DNA of 57,385 nucleotides from an uncultured Lachnospiraceae bacterium (GTDB taxonomy: Bacteria; Bacillota; Clostridia; Lachnospirales; Lachnospiraceae), in assembly GCA_947246015.1 (NCBI GenBank), contig CAMXQE010000027.1:1-57385 (forward strand), given 5' to 3'. How positions within the stretch are numbered: the stretch's first letter is position 1; every line of letters starts with the position of its first letter. Below are positions 19,403-27,240 of the stretch, in pieces. Under the pieces are notes generated by a model. It saw only the letters and a list, made by a program, of their open reading frames with translations. It was not told where the DNA came from and made no database searches. The translations under genes and the position numbers were made by a program.

Positions 19403-19498
19403 GGAGCGCGAAAGAGGGCAGAGCGGTATAATGGACGGGCTTTCGCCCGATGCCGGACATAACAGTCTTTCATACCACTCCGCCCTCTCCTGCGCTCC
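19403..19498. repeat. Long segmented hairpin between sigG and the chemoreceptor
   Basis: GGAGCGC with GCGCTCC, GAGGGC with GCCCTC, and GGTAT with ATACC pair in nested order over 96 bases, with a GGGC-TTTC-GCCC hairpin near the tip. It is followed by TTTGCATCA and then element B copy 5, so it may belong to the same repeat family. Confidence 0.6.
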
Positions 19499-19511
19499 TC
19501 ATTTGCATCAT

Positions 19512-19600
19512 CCATCGGTCAGGGAAGTTTTTTCCCGGCCTGTGCGCCGCCGGCGTGCTGCTTTGGCGGCATATTTCCTCTGCGTCGTCATATGCATAAA
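19512..19600. repeat. Dispersed element B, diverged copy 5
   Basis: It keeps the order of the other copies on the minus strand: TATGCA, a stem strand, AGGAAAT, a GC-rich hairpin, then GCACGC and a GGGAA/TTCCC stem. Base identity to copies 1 and 3 is partial. It starts six bases after the sigG stop. Confidence 0.55.
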
Positions 19601-19605
19601 GAGTC

Positions 19606-20385
19606 TCAGGCAGTCAGATAATTCTTCATAATCCGCAAAGCATTCTTTTCCAGTCTGGACACCTGCGCCTGCGATATGCCGATGATATCGGCCACCTCCA
19701 TCTGAGTCTTTCCTTCAAAGAAACGAAGGGTAATGATTTCGTGCTCCCTTTCCCCCAGACGCTTCATCGCCTCACTCAGTGACAGATGCTCCACCCACGT
19801 TTCTTCTTTGTTCTTCTTATCGCTAATCTGGTCCATCACATACAGCGTATCCCCGCCGTCCGTATAAATCGGCTCATACAGGCTCATGGGATTCTGTATG
19901 GCATCCAGTGCATACACGATGTCTTCCTTGGATATGCCGATTTCCGTAGCGATTTCATTGATGGTCGGTTCCTTCAGATTTTTCCTGGTCAGACTCTCCT
20001 TTGCATAAATCGCTTTATAGGCCGTATCCTTTAAGGACCTGCTCACCCGTATGGAATTGTTATCCCTCAGGAAACGCCTGATTTCTCCTATAATCATCGG
20101 TACCGCATATGTGGAGAACTTCACATTCAGGGTAGAATCAAAATTATCAATTGCTTTTATTAATCCGATGCATCCGATTTGGAACAAATCATCCACATTT
20201 TCATTGCTGGATGAAAAACGTTTGATTACACTCAGCACCAGCCGCAGATTGCCCTCGATATACTGCTCCCTGGCTTCCTTATCCCCCTCTTCTATTCTGG
20301 AAAAAAGTTCTTCCTTTTCCGCGTTCTTCAAGAGCGGAAGTTTGGAAGTATTCACTCCGCATATTTCAACCTTTCCCTGTGCCAT
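19606..20385 (-). CDS. sigG: Forespore late sigma factor SigG
   Basis: A 259-residue sigma-70-family factor for late forespore gene expression. The N-terminus KVEICGVNTSKLPLLKN matches the SigG-specific anti-sigma/SpoIIIE-type start of Bacillus SigG. Region 2 (DDLFQIGCIGLIKAIDNFD, KFSTYAVPMIIGEIRRFLRD), region 3 and region 4 HTH (MEVADIIGISQAQVSRLEK) follow. The start at 20385 was preferred because GCAGGAGG lies seven bases before it; six codons upstream is a weaker choice. It lies downstream of sigE with ylmC inverted between them. Confidence 0.95.
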   Translation of the reverse strand: MAQGKVEICGVNTSKLPLLKNAEKEELFSRIEEGDKEAREQYIEGNLRLVLSVIKRFSSSNENVDDLFQIGCIGLIKAIDNFDSTLNVKFSTYAVPMIIGEIRRFLRDNNSIRVSRSLKDTAYKAIYAKESLTRKNLKEPTINEIATEIGISKEDIVYALDAIQNPMSLYEPIYTDGGDTLYVMDQISDKKNKEETWVEHLSLSEAMKRLGEREHEIITLRFFEGKTQMEVADIIGISQAQVSRLEKNALRIMKNYLTA

Positions 20386-20595
20386 CCTGACGCCTCCTGC
20401 CATTCATTTCCATGAGTTCCCACCCATTCAAATCTAATAAAAATGATTTACAGAAAGCGGTAAAAATATACATCCCTTCTTCGTATAAAAAATACAAACC
20501 TGCCTCCGGCCGCATACGGTATCCGAAAGGAGCGCACTGTCACATTCCCTTCAGAAATGCATATACTGGCAATAAAAGAGGCAGGATGTGCAGCC

Positions 20596-20829
20596 ATGCT
20601 GTTTTCAGAATTAAAATGTAAATCTGTCATCAACTTAAAGGACTGCAAATGTTTGGGAAAAGTCGGCGATTTGGAATTTGACGAGTGCAGCGGACAGATA
20701 TGCGCCCTTATTATTCCGTGCGGCAACAAATTCCTTAACTTTTTTGACAATGAGCCCGACTATATCATCCCTTATAAAAACATTAAGAAAATCGGCCCCG
20801 ATATCATCATCGTCGATATCTGCTGTTAG
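20596..20829 (+). CDS. YlmC/YmxH-family PRC-barrel sporulation protein
   Basis: A 77-residue single PRC-barrel-like protein of the YlmC/YmxH family. It reads FSELKCKSVINLKDCKCLGKV, then DLEFDECSGQICALIIP and a C-terminal GPDIIIVDI. The start MLFSEL was chosen since AGGA lies about ten bases upstream and the family begins there. Family genes sit near sigE/sigG and are expressed in sporulation; their biochemical role is unknown. It is one of only three convincing plus-strand genes here. Confidence 0.85.
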   Translation: MLFSELKCKSVINLKDCKCLGKVGDLEFDECSGQICALIIPCGNKFLNFFDNEPDYIIPYKNIKKIGPDIIIVDICC

Positions 20830-20852
20830 CGCCTGACGGAAAATCCGGCAGG

Positions 20853-21593
20853 TCATGTTTCCCTTATCAGCTCCTTTTTTAACCGTTTCATTATCTTCTT
20901 TTCAAGTCTCGATATATAGGACTGGGAGATTCCGAGCAGTTCGGCCACCTCCTTCTGGGTCATCTCCTGACCGTCCGGCGTTCCCAGTCCGAAACGGAGG
21001 TTGATGATGGTCTTCTCCCTGTCCGACAGCTTACTTATGGCTTTCAGCAGCAGCTTCCGTTCCACCTCATTTTCGATATCCCGGTAGATGACATCCTCAT
21101 CGGTTCCCAGAATATCCGACAGAAGAAGTTCATTGCCGTCCCAATCCACATTTAACGGTTCGTCTATGGACACTTCCAGCTTCGTCTTGTTGTTCCTTCT
21201 TAAATACATTAAGATTTCATTCTCAATGCAGCGCGAGGCATAAGTCGCAAGCTTAATGTTCTTCTCCGGATTGAACGTATTAATGGACTTTATCAAGCCA
21301 ATGGTTCCTATGGAAATCAGGTCTTCCACCCCGACTCCCGTATTATCGAACTTTTTGGCTATATATACGACCAGGCGCAGATTATGTTCAATCAGGATGG
21401 ATTTCGCCTCATCCTCATATTCCGTTCCCAAATCGCTTATCACTTCATTTTCTTTCTCAACCTCCAACGGCGGCGGAAGTACCTCCGTTCCTCCTATGTA
21501 ATGGATTTCTCCCTGTTTTGACATAAAAAAATTAGGTTCCCGCTTTACCATTTTAAACTGGACTTTTCCGGGTATTGCCACCTTAAAAATCAT
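20853..21593 (-). CDS. sigE: Mother-cell early sigma factor SigE
   Basis: A 246-residue sigma factor, made as a pro-protein and activated by SpoIIGA. The N-terminal pro-region ends before [13 protein letters not shown], closely like Bacillus pro-SigE. Region 2 ([39 protein letters not shown]) and the region 4 HTH ([20 protein letters not shown]) are intact. GAGGTG before the ATG is contributed by repeat element A copy 2, which fills the whole gap to spoIIGA. Confidence 0.96.
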   Translation of the reverse strand: MIFKVAIPGKVQFKMVKREPNFFMSKQGEIHYIGGTEVLPPPLEVEKENEVISDLGTEYEDEAKSILIEHNLRLVVYIAKKFDNTGVGVEDLISIGTIGLIKSINTFNPEKNIKLATYASRCIENEILMYLRRNNKTKLEVSIDEPLNVDWDGNELLLSDILGTDEDVIYRDIENEVERKLLLKAISKLSDREKTIINLRFGLGTPDGQEMTQKEVAELLGISQSYISRLEKKIMKRLKKELIRET

Positions 21594-21599
21594 AATTCA

Positions 21600-21693
21600 C
21601 CTCATTTCTGCGCTGCTTTTTGCGCATATCAAGTTTGTGGATGCAGCGCAGACACAAACTTGTGGAGTGAAAGATTTGAAAATTCTTTCACTC
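21600..21693. repeat. Dispersed element A, copy 2 (spoIIGA-sigE intergenic)
   Basis: On the minus strand, right after the spoIIGA stop: hairpin GAGTGAAAGA/TCTTTCACTC, then CAAGTTTGTG, CTGCGCTGC, CACAAACTTG, GCAGCGCAG in interleaved order, then AAATGAGGTG, which is the sigE ribosome site. The two interleaved stems are 10 and 9 bp and perfect here. Confidence 0.85.
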
Positions 21694-22512
21694 TTATCCC
21701 TCCTGTTCTTCCGCATAATCCATATCCGTCCGTTCCCCGGACGCTTCCCCGCATAAATCCGGATGCAGTATCATCTGATACCGTCCGTCCGCGGATACCT
21801 TTGTCTTGCTGATACCCACAATCACTTTCCGCTGCCGCAGCAGTCCTTCCCCGCTGTCTATTACGATTTCCGGCACCTCATAGCCTTCCATCATACCGTT
21901 TTCCCGTCCGATGCTGCGATAAGGAATGACCTTCAGTTTTTCCGGCAGCTTCACACCGCTTAACCGTTCAAAGCTATCTAAATCCACTACCGATACCGGC
22001 TTTCCGCTCACCGGCTCCCTCAGGCTGTTCCCTGTATCTATCAACGCATTCAGCCATATTCCATTCCCATACCCGCATACCCGCACCCTGCAGATTACCG
22101 GTTCTTTTTTCTTCTTAAGCTGTTCCAGCCACCAGGCGGTTATCTGATATCCCAGCATTCCCGCCCCTAATATATACCAAATACTCCCCTGTGTCCTATG
22201 TAAGAACGGAATGTTTGAAAACAGGAACTTCATCATCCCGCCGAATACAAAAGCATAAACATATAGATATCCGGTTGCTTTCACAACCTCCGATATCTCC
22301 CTCAGCCTGAAAATACCTGCCGTTACTGCTATGCTGACAGCCATCGGTCCCATAAACCTCTTTATGAATACCGGAACTCCCGGTATGACCGGCAGCAAAG
22401 CACAACATGCTGCCCCTAAAGCACTCCCGGCCCACACTCTCATACGCGTGGCAGTGCGCTTCAGAGTCTTTGTCAAGAGTGTATATAGGTATAGGTTCAT
22501 AATGAAATTCAT
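21694..22512 (-). CDS. spoIIGA: Sigma-E processing peptidase SpoIIGA
   Basis: At least 272 residues: about five N-terminal membrane helices and a C-terminal aspartic-protease domain with the active-site motif ALIDTGNSL near residue 155. It cleaves the SigE pro-sequence after a signal from the forespore. The family normally begins Y-E-V-Y-I-D-S-L-F-L-M-N. Those residues are encoded in frame upstream of this ATG, but no ATG, GTG or TTG opens them. An ATT at 22530 (five bases after GAGG) or an ATA at 22545 may be the real start. Coordinates given use the first canonical codon. Confidence 0.9.
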   Translation of the reverse strand: MNFIMNLYLYTLLTKTLKRTATRMRVWAGSALGAACCALLPVIPGVPVFIKRFMGPMAVSIAVTAGIFRLREISEVVKATGYLYVYAFVFGGMMKFLFSNIPFLHRTQGSIWYILGAGMLGYQITAWWLEQLKKKKEPVICRVRVCGYGNGIWLNALIDTGNSLREPVSGKPVSVVDLDSFERLSGVKLPEKLKVIPYRSIGRENGMMEGYEVPEIVIDSGEGLLRQRKVIVGISKTKVSADGRYQMILHPDLCGEASGERTDMDYAEEQEG

Positions 22513-22587
22513 AAGGAACAGACTGTCAATATATACCTCATATATATTGTGTTTCCATCCTCCTGCATGTCACCTCCCTTAGCAACC

Positions 22588-22620
22588 ATTATATAAAGTA
22601 TTGTCCGCTGTTTTTGTCAA
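22588..22620 (-). promoter_or_regulatory. spoIIG-type promoter with long spacer and Spo0A-like box
   Basis: Perfect TTGACA (22615-22620) and perfect TATAAT (22588-22593) are 21 bases apart, too far for ordinary sigma-A use. Bacillus spoIIG has the same design with a 22-base spacer and needs Spo0A. TGTCAAA, one base from the Spo0A box TGTCGAA, overlaps the -35 on the other strand. Confidence 0.7.
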
Positions 22621-22667
22621 AAAGGCGCTCATAAACGATGCTATTTACCGCAGGAAATGACAAATGA

Positions 22668-22692
22668 ATTTTCCTTTAGGTGTCCCTGTGCA
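22668..22692. repeat. Dispersed element B, fragment (copy 4)
   Basis: On the minus strand ATGCACAGGGACACC-TAAAGGAAAA follows the ftsZ terminator T-tract directly. The rest of the element is missing. The remainder of the ftsZ-spoIIGA gap holds only the terminator and promoter. Confidence 0.6.
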
Positions 22693-22733
22693 TAAAAAAA
22701 CCGCCCTTCAGATGATTTCTCATCCAAACAGCG
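22693..22733 (-). terminator. Terminator of ftsZ
   Basis: On the minus strand CGCTGTTTGGATGA and TCATCTGAAGGGCGG pair imperfectly around GAAA, then an eight-T run. Confidence 0.75.
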
Positions 22734-22800
22734 ATTTCTATTATTGCATTTATTATATTCATATAAATCATCCGGTTCCTGCACCGACCTCCGGTCTCTC

Positions 22801-24003
22801 TTATTTCCTCTGAAGGAAATCCGGAATCTTCAGTGTCTTCTCCTCTACGGAGCTCCGGATATCACCGGGTTTATTAATACCGGAGAGAGGTTTCACCGGA
22901 ACGGTTCCTGCCCCCATACCCGTATTCAGTGAAGGATTCACCCCGCCCGGAGATACCACACCTGCACCGAGGGAGGATTTTCCCTGCAGCGAAGTAGGCG
23001 TCATATAACCTGTTTTATATGTACCGAATGTAGACGCTGCTGCTTTCGTCGCCGCATCTTCCAGTCCGGTAGCGATAACCGTAATCGTACATGCATCCGC
23101 TTTCGTCTCATCATACATGGCGCCGAAGATGATATTCACCTCATCACCCGCCAGATTCTGTACATAATCTGCCGCATCAGCTGCATCGGAAAGAGTAATA
23201 TCGCCGGATACATTGATAATGACATGGGTCGCGCCGGAAATCGTCGTCTCCAAAAGCGGGCTTTCCACAGCCATCTTAACTGCCTCGCTCGCCTTATCCT
23301 CTCCCTTGCCGTATCCGATACCGATATGTGCAATCCCCTTGTCTTTCATAACAGTCTGTACATCGGCAAAGTCCAGATTGATGACTGCCGGTACATTAAT
23401 CAAATCCGTAATTCCCTGAACTGCCTGCTGCAATACCTCATCCGCTTTCTTAAGGGCATCCGGCATAGTCGTTCTCCGGTCTACGATTTCAAGAAGTTTA
23501 TCATTCGGAATAACGATAAGTGTGTCCACATTATCCTTGATTTTTTCAATACCGTTCAAGGCGTTAATCATCCGCGCCTTTGCTTCAAAACGGAAAGGTT
23601 TTGTCACAACGCCGACGGTAAGGATTCCCATATCCTTCGCAATCTTGGCAACAACCGGTGCGGCCCCTGTTCCGGTACCGCCTCCCATACCACAGGTAAC
23701 AAATACCATATCCGCCCCTTTCAGGGCAGCCGTCACCTCTTCACTGCTTTCTTCCGCAGCCTTCTCCCCGATTTCCGGCTTTGCACCGGCTCCAAGTCCC
23801 TTAGTCAGCTTTTCGCCAATCTGAAGCAGCTTCGGTGCTTTGCATAACTGCAAAGCCTGCTTGTCCGTGTTAATTCCGATAAATTCCACTCCGTCAATAC
23901 TTTCATCAATCATTCTATTTACAGCATTATTGCCTGCACCGCCGACTCCCACTACTATAATCTTTGCTGCAGCCTCAGCATCGTTTGTCTTAATCTCAAG
24001 CAA
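22801..24003 (-). CDS. ftsZ: Cell division protein FtsZ
   Basis: A 400-residue tubulin-like GTPase that forms the division ring. The tubulin signature [10 protein letters not shown], the NTDKQAL T2 region and the T7 loop DFADVQTVM are all present. The C-terminal conserved peptide IPDFLQRK ends the protein and should bind FtsA/SepF-type anchors. The start is TTG at 24003, seven bases after GAAGGAGG. It has its own promoter and terminator, so it can be expressed apart from the upstream wall genes. Confidence 0.97.
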   Translation of the reverse strand: MLEIKTNDAEAAAKIIVVGVGGAGNNAVNRMIDESIDGVEFIGINTDKQALQLCKAPKLLQIGEKLTKGLGAGAKPEIGEKAAEESSEEVTAALKGADMVFVTCGMGGGTGTGAAPVVAKIAKDMGILTVGVVTKPFRFEAKARMINALNGIEKIKDNVDTLIVIPNDKLLEIVDRRTTMPDALKKADEVLQQAVQGITDLINVPAVINLDFADVQTVMKDKGIAHIGIGYGKGEDKASEAVKMAVESPLLETTISGATHVIINVSGDITLSDAADAADYVQNLAGDEVNIIFGAMYDETKADACTITVIATGLEDAATKAAASTFGTYKTGYMTPTSLQGKSSLGAGVVSPGGVNPSLNTGMGAGTVPVKPLSGINKPGDIRSSVEEKTLKIPDFLQRK

Positions 24004-24047
24004 GGTGTTTCCTCCTTCAACATACCTATTAAAAACTCCTACATGTT

Positions 24048-24076
24048 ATCATATAATTATTTTTACAATTTAGCAA
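24048..24076 (-). promoter_or_regulatory. Promoter of ftsZ
   Basis: TTGCTA, 17 bases, TATGAT on the minus strand; about 45 bases before the TTG start. Confidence 0.55.
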
Positions 24077-24080
24077 CCTG

Positions 24081-24130
24081 TTTTTTCTTTTTTCTTTAAT
24101 TTTTTCTTTTTTCTTTAATTTTTTCTTTTT
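24081..24130. repeat. 19-bp homopurine/homopyrimidine tandem repeat upstream of ftsZ
   Basis: Two perfect units of TTTTTTCTTTTTTCTTTAA and a 12-base partial third, just upstream of the ftsZ promoter. Confidence 0.8.
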
Positions 24131-24161
24131 CCTTCATCAATTCTTCCGCACAGGTTCCTTT

Positions 24162-25892
24162 TCAGTCCTGATGAAATGGAATCAGTCTCGTATCTTCGGT
24201 ATAATTTTCCATGCTGAGTGTCCCCTTTTTACCGGAAAGTTCCGGCAGGATATATTGCAGCCGCATGATTTTTTCATCAATCTCCTCACTGGCCCCCAAA
24301 GTGACCCGCACATCTTTAAAGTACAGAGTCAAATCGTAATCCGAATCAAAGTAAATTTTATCAGCAGTCAGTTCATACTTATCTAACAGCTGGGTAATGC
24401 TTAAAATCCTTTTAAAAATACCATCGTTCTCTACCGGAAGCGCCTCATTCAGAATTACATAGCCAAACTGCAGGCCCGTTACCTGCGGGATTCCCGCAGT
24501 CTTCTCTTTCGAGCTTTCCACTACGATTCCGTCCCTGTCAAAATACATATATCTCCCCAGATATTCCACATATCCCGCCAGTGCCTTCTCATATACGCTG
24601 ATTCTTATTGTATTGGGCGTCAATATGTCCACATCCATACGCTCTACAAAAGGAACCCCTTCCACACCCTTGTCCTTATATTTCATCGCAAGATACAGGG
24701 AATTATTCCCGTAAACTCCGGTCATTACCATATCCATAATCTCTTCATTGGTATAATGGACATTTCCGTCCACATATACGGTTGTCACCCGGTAATTGGT
24801 AACAACATAATGACATGCATAAACTACTGCACCAGCCACCGCAAATACCATGAGCCATATAATAATCAGACTTTTATGCTGGATAAACCATTCGCTGATT
24901 CCCCATCCGCCCATGACATAGGGCTTGTCATCATATTCCGCAGAAATTTCCTTTCCTGAGACTTTCTTCCCGGAAACCCTTTTGGAAGACGTTTTTTTTG
25001 AAGATGCTTTTTTAGCGGAAACCTTTTTCGGGGAAATTTTCTTTGCCAGAACCTTTTTTGCGGAAGATTTCCCTGCGGTCCCCTCTTTTAACGTTCCCTC
25101 TTTTGATGAGTTCTCTTTTGATGGGTTCTCTTTTAATACTTCCTTTTTTGAAGAACCCTCTTTCACAGCATCTTCTTTTGATGCCTCCTTCTTTGAGGGA
25201 GACTCCTTTACGGTATCCGTCTTTGACGTTTCCTTCTCTACAGGAGACCCCTTATCAGCATCCGTTTTTGACGTTTCCTTCTTTACTGGAGACTCCTTAT
25301 CAGCATCTGCTTTTGACGTTTCCTTCTTTACTGGAGACTTCTTCGTGAAAGACTTTTTTGCCGCGCCTTCCTTTTGCGTCTTCTTTTTTGCGGGAAACTT
25401 CTTCGCGGTTCCCTCTTTTGACGCCTTTTTTTTACTCTCCTTCGGTGTTTCCTTCTTTGAAGAAGACTCCTTCACAGCATTCTCTTCCGGTGTTTTTTTC
25501 TTTGAAGAAGACTCCTTCGCAGCGTTCCCTTTCGGGATTTCTTTCTTTGAAGAAATTTTCTCCGCCGGCTCCTTTTTCACCGGGGAATCACCATTCTTGA
25601 CCAGTTTCAGATTCGGATTCCGGGATTTTGCTTTTCTTCCGGTTTTCTTTTTAGTCCCCGTCTCTCCTGCCACGTCCTGTTCTCCATGAACTGTTCTGCC
25701 AGCCTTTTTTTTCCCTTCCATTTCCATTTTTTCTTCTGTTTTGTTTTTTTCTTCTATTTTGATTTTTTCTTCTGGTTTATTTTTTTCTTCTGTTTCGATT
25801 TGTTTTTTGACCGTCTTTAAATTTTTAATTTTTGATTTGTTTCCTGCTTTCTTTCCGCCGCCCATATCCTTACCCGATACTGATATCCGCAC
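24162..25892 (-). CDS. divIB: Division protein DivIB/FtsQ with a very long Lys-rich cytosolic tail
   Basis: A 576-residue protein, about twice the usual DivIB size. The C-terminal ~245 residues are normal: one membrane helix (SLIIIWLMVFAVAGAVVYAC), a POTRA domain (VTTVYVDGNVHYTNEEI) and the beta domain. DivIB links FtsL and the division PBP. The first ~330 residues are low-complexity Lys/Glu/Ser, first in ~15-residue units like SPVKKETSKTDADKG, later as basic SAKK/SSKK repeats. The GTG at 25892 follows AAGGGA and overlaps murA; an ATG at 25865 is an alternative but has poor spacing. Confidence 0.88.
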   Translation of the reverse strand: MRISVSGKDMGGGKKAGNKSKIKNLKTVKKQIETEEKNKPEEKIKIEEKNKTEEKMEMEGKKKAGRTVHGEQDVAGETGTKKKTGRKAKSRNPNLKLVKNGDSPVKKEPAEKISSKKEIPKGNAAKESSSKKKTPEENAVKESSSKKETPKESKKKASKEGTAKKFPAKKKTQKEGAAKKSFTKKSPVKKETSKADADKESPVKKETSKTDADKGSPVEKETSKTDTVKESPSKKEASKEDAVKEGSSKKEVLKENPSKENSSKEGTLKEGTAGKSSAKKVLAKKISPKKVSAKKASSKKTSSKRVSGKKVSGKEISAEYDDKPYVMGGWGISEWFIQHKSLIIIWLMVFAVAGAVVYACHYVVTNYRVTTVYVDGNVHYTNEEIMDMVMTGVYGNNSLYLAMKYKDKGVEGVPFVERMDVDILTPNTIRISVYEKALAGYVEYLGRYMYFDRDGIVVESSKEKTAGIPQVTGLQFGYVILNEALPVENDGIFKRILSITQLLDKYELTADKIYFDSDYDLTLYFKDVRVTLGASEEIDEKIMRLQYILPELSGKKGTLSMENYTEDTRLIPFHQD

Positions 25893-27120
25893 CCAGTTCC
25901 CTTAAATCCTTGCAGATATTTTCATATCCTCTTTCAATAAAATGTCTGTTTTTAATCACGGTCCGGCCCTCCGCTGCCAGCCCGGCCACTACAAACGCCG
26001 CGCCGCCCCTTAATTCCTCCGCCTCTACCATGGTTCCTTTCAGTTTTTCTATTCCGTTGATATATGCTTTGTTCTTCACGGTTTCAATATCCGCACCCAT
26101 TTTCCTCAGTCCGTCCACAACGCGGAACCGGTTCTCGAAAATATTCTCTTCAATGATTCCCCGTCCTTCGGCCAGCGCCATTACTACCATCATGGGCGAC
26201 TGCAGGTCCGTTGGAAAACCGTCGTAAACTTCCGTCTTTAAATACGGCAGTGCATGAAGTCTCCGCAGCACATCAATGCCGATTCCTTCCTTATTAATGG
26301 TAACGCTGCCCCCCATCTCCTGCACCGCTTTTAAAAGCGCATCCAGCTGTCCGGCCGGCGCCTGCTCTAAAAAAATACTTCCTCCCGCCGCCATGGCCGC
26401 CGTCATGTATGTCCCTGCCACAATCCGGTCTGCCGGCACGGTATATTTCACTTCATGCAGCTCACCGACTCCTTTTATCACCAGCCTGCTGCTCCCGATT
26501 CCCTGAATATCCGCCCCGGCTTCTGTCAGGAAATCACACAGAGCCGTTATCTCCGGTTCCCTCGCTGCGTTTTCAAGGACTGTTGTTCCATCCGCCAGCA
26601 CTGCCGCCAGAACCACATTCTCCGTAGCGCCCACACTCGGAAAAGGAAGCGTCTCCTCCATCCCCTTAAGATGCAGGGCACGGGCGGTAAACATCTGGTC
26701 TTCCTCCACGATTTCCACACCCATTTTCCTAAGCGCCGCAAGATGGATGTCAATCGGCCGTCTGCCAATCACACAGCCTCCGGGATAAGACATGACAGCC
26801 TCTCCCATCCGCCCCAGCATCGCTCCCAACAGCATGATGGAAGAACGCATTCTGGTCACTGACTCTCCGGACATACGGTTGTCACAGACCTGCGACGCAT
26901 TCACCGTTACCGTATTCCCCGCCCAGCTGACCGGGCACCCCAGCTCCTGCAGCAGATTCTGCATATGATATACATCCGCGATGCGCGGACAGTTTCTGAT
27001 GACACAGGTGCCCTTTATCAATAAGGTTCCTGCCAGTATAGGCAGCACCGCATTTTTAGACCCCTGAATCCTGGTCTCTCCCCTTAGTAGATTTCCGCCA
27101 TAGATATGAATAGAATCCAA
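25870..27120 (-). CDS. murA: UDP-GlcNAc 1-carboxyvinyltransferase
   Basis: About 416 residues. MurA adds enolpyruvate to UDP-GlcNAc, the first committed step of peptidoglycan synthesis. The fosfomycin-target cysteine is in YPGGCVIGRRPIDIHL, and GSKNAVLPILAGTLL marks the N-terminal substrate site. I place the start at TTG 27120 (reading DSIHIYGGNL), because AGAAGGTGA sits at ideal distance and the family begins there; an ATG at 27147 gives nine more residues but has a weak site. It is separated from ftsW by a hairpin terminator and has no clear promoter that I could see. Confidence 0.94.
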   Translation of the reverse strand: MDSIHIYGGNLLRGETRIQGSKNAVLPILAGTLLIKGTCVIRNCPRIADVYHMQNLLQELGCPVSWAGNTVTVNASQVCDNRMSGESVTRMRSSIMLLGAMLGRMGEAVMSYPGGCVIGRRPIDIHLAALRKMGVEIVEEDQMFTARALHLKGMEETLPFPSVGATENVVLAAVLADGTTVLENAAREPEITALCDFLTEAGADIQGIGSSRLVIKGVGELHEVKYTVPADRIVAGTYMTAAMAAGGSIFLEQAPAGQLDALLKAVQEMGGSVTINKEGIGIDVLRRLHALPYLKTEVYDGFPTDLQSPMMVVMALAEGRGIIEENIFENRFRVVDGLRKMGADIETVKNKAYINGIEKLKGTMVEAEELRGGAAFVVAGLAAEGRTVIKNRHFIERGYENICKDLRELGADISIG

Positions 27121-27173
27121 TGATTCACCTTCTATCATTATTATCATATTACCTATTCTATCTATATGCGGAA

Positions 27174-27207
27174 ATAAAACAGACTGTTACTGCTGGCCGT
27201 AACAGTC
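27174..27207 (-). terminator. Hairpin terminator between ftsW and murA
   Basis: On the minus strand GACTGTTAC and GTAACAGTC form a perfect 9-bp stem with an 8-base loop, then TGTTTTATTT. It may reduce, and need not stop, read-through from the mraZ-ftsW genes. Confidence 0.6.
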
Positions 27208-27240
27208 CGTCCCTGGTCAGACTGTCGCTGCCGGCCCGCC

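Noticed and set aside
24925..25689. 254-codon plus-strand frame rich in Phe, Glu and Ser
   Set aside because: Exact antisense of the Lys-rich repeat of DivIB; the pattern is a by-product of that low-complexity coding sequence.
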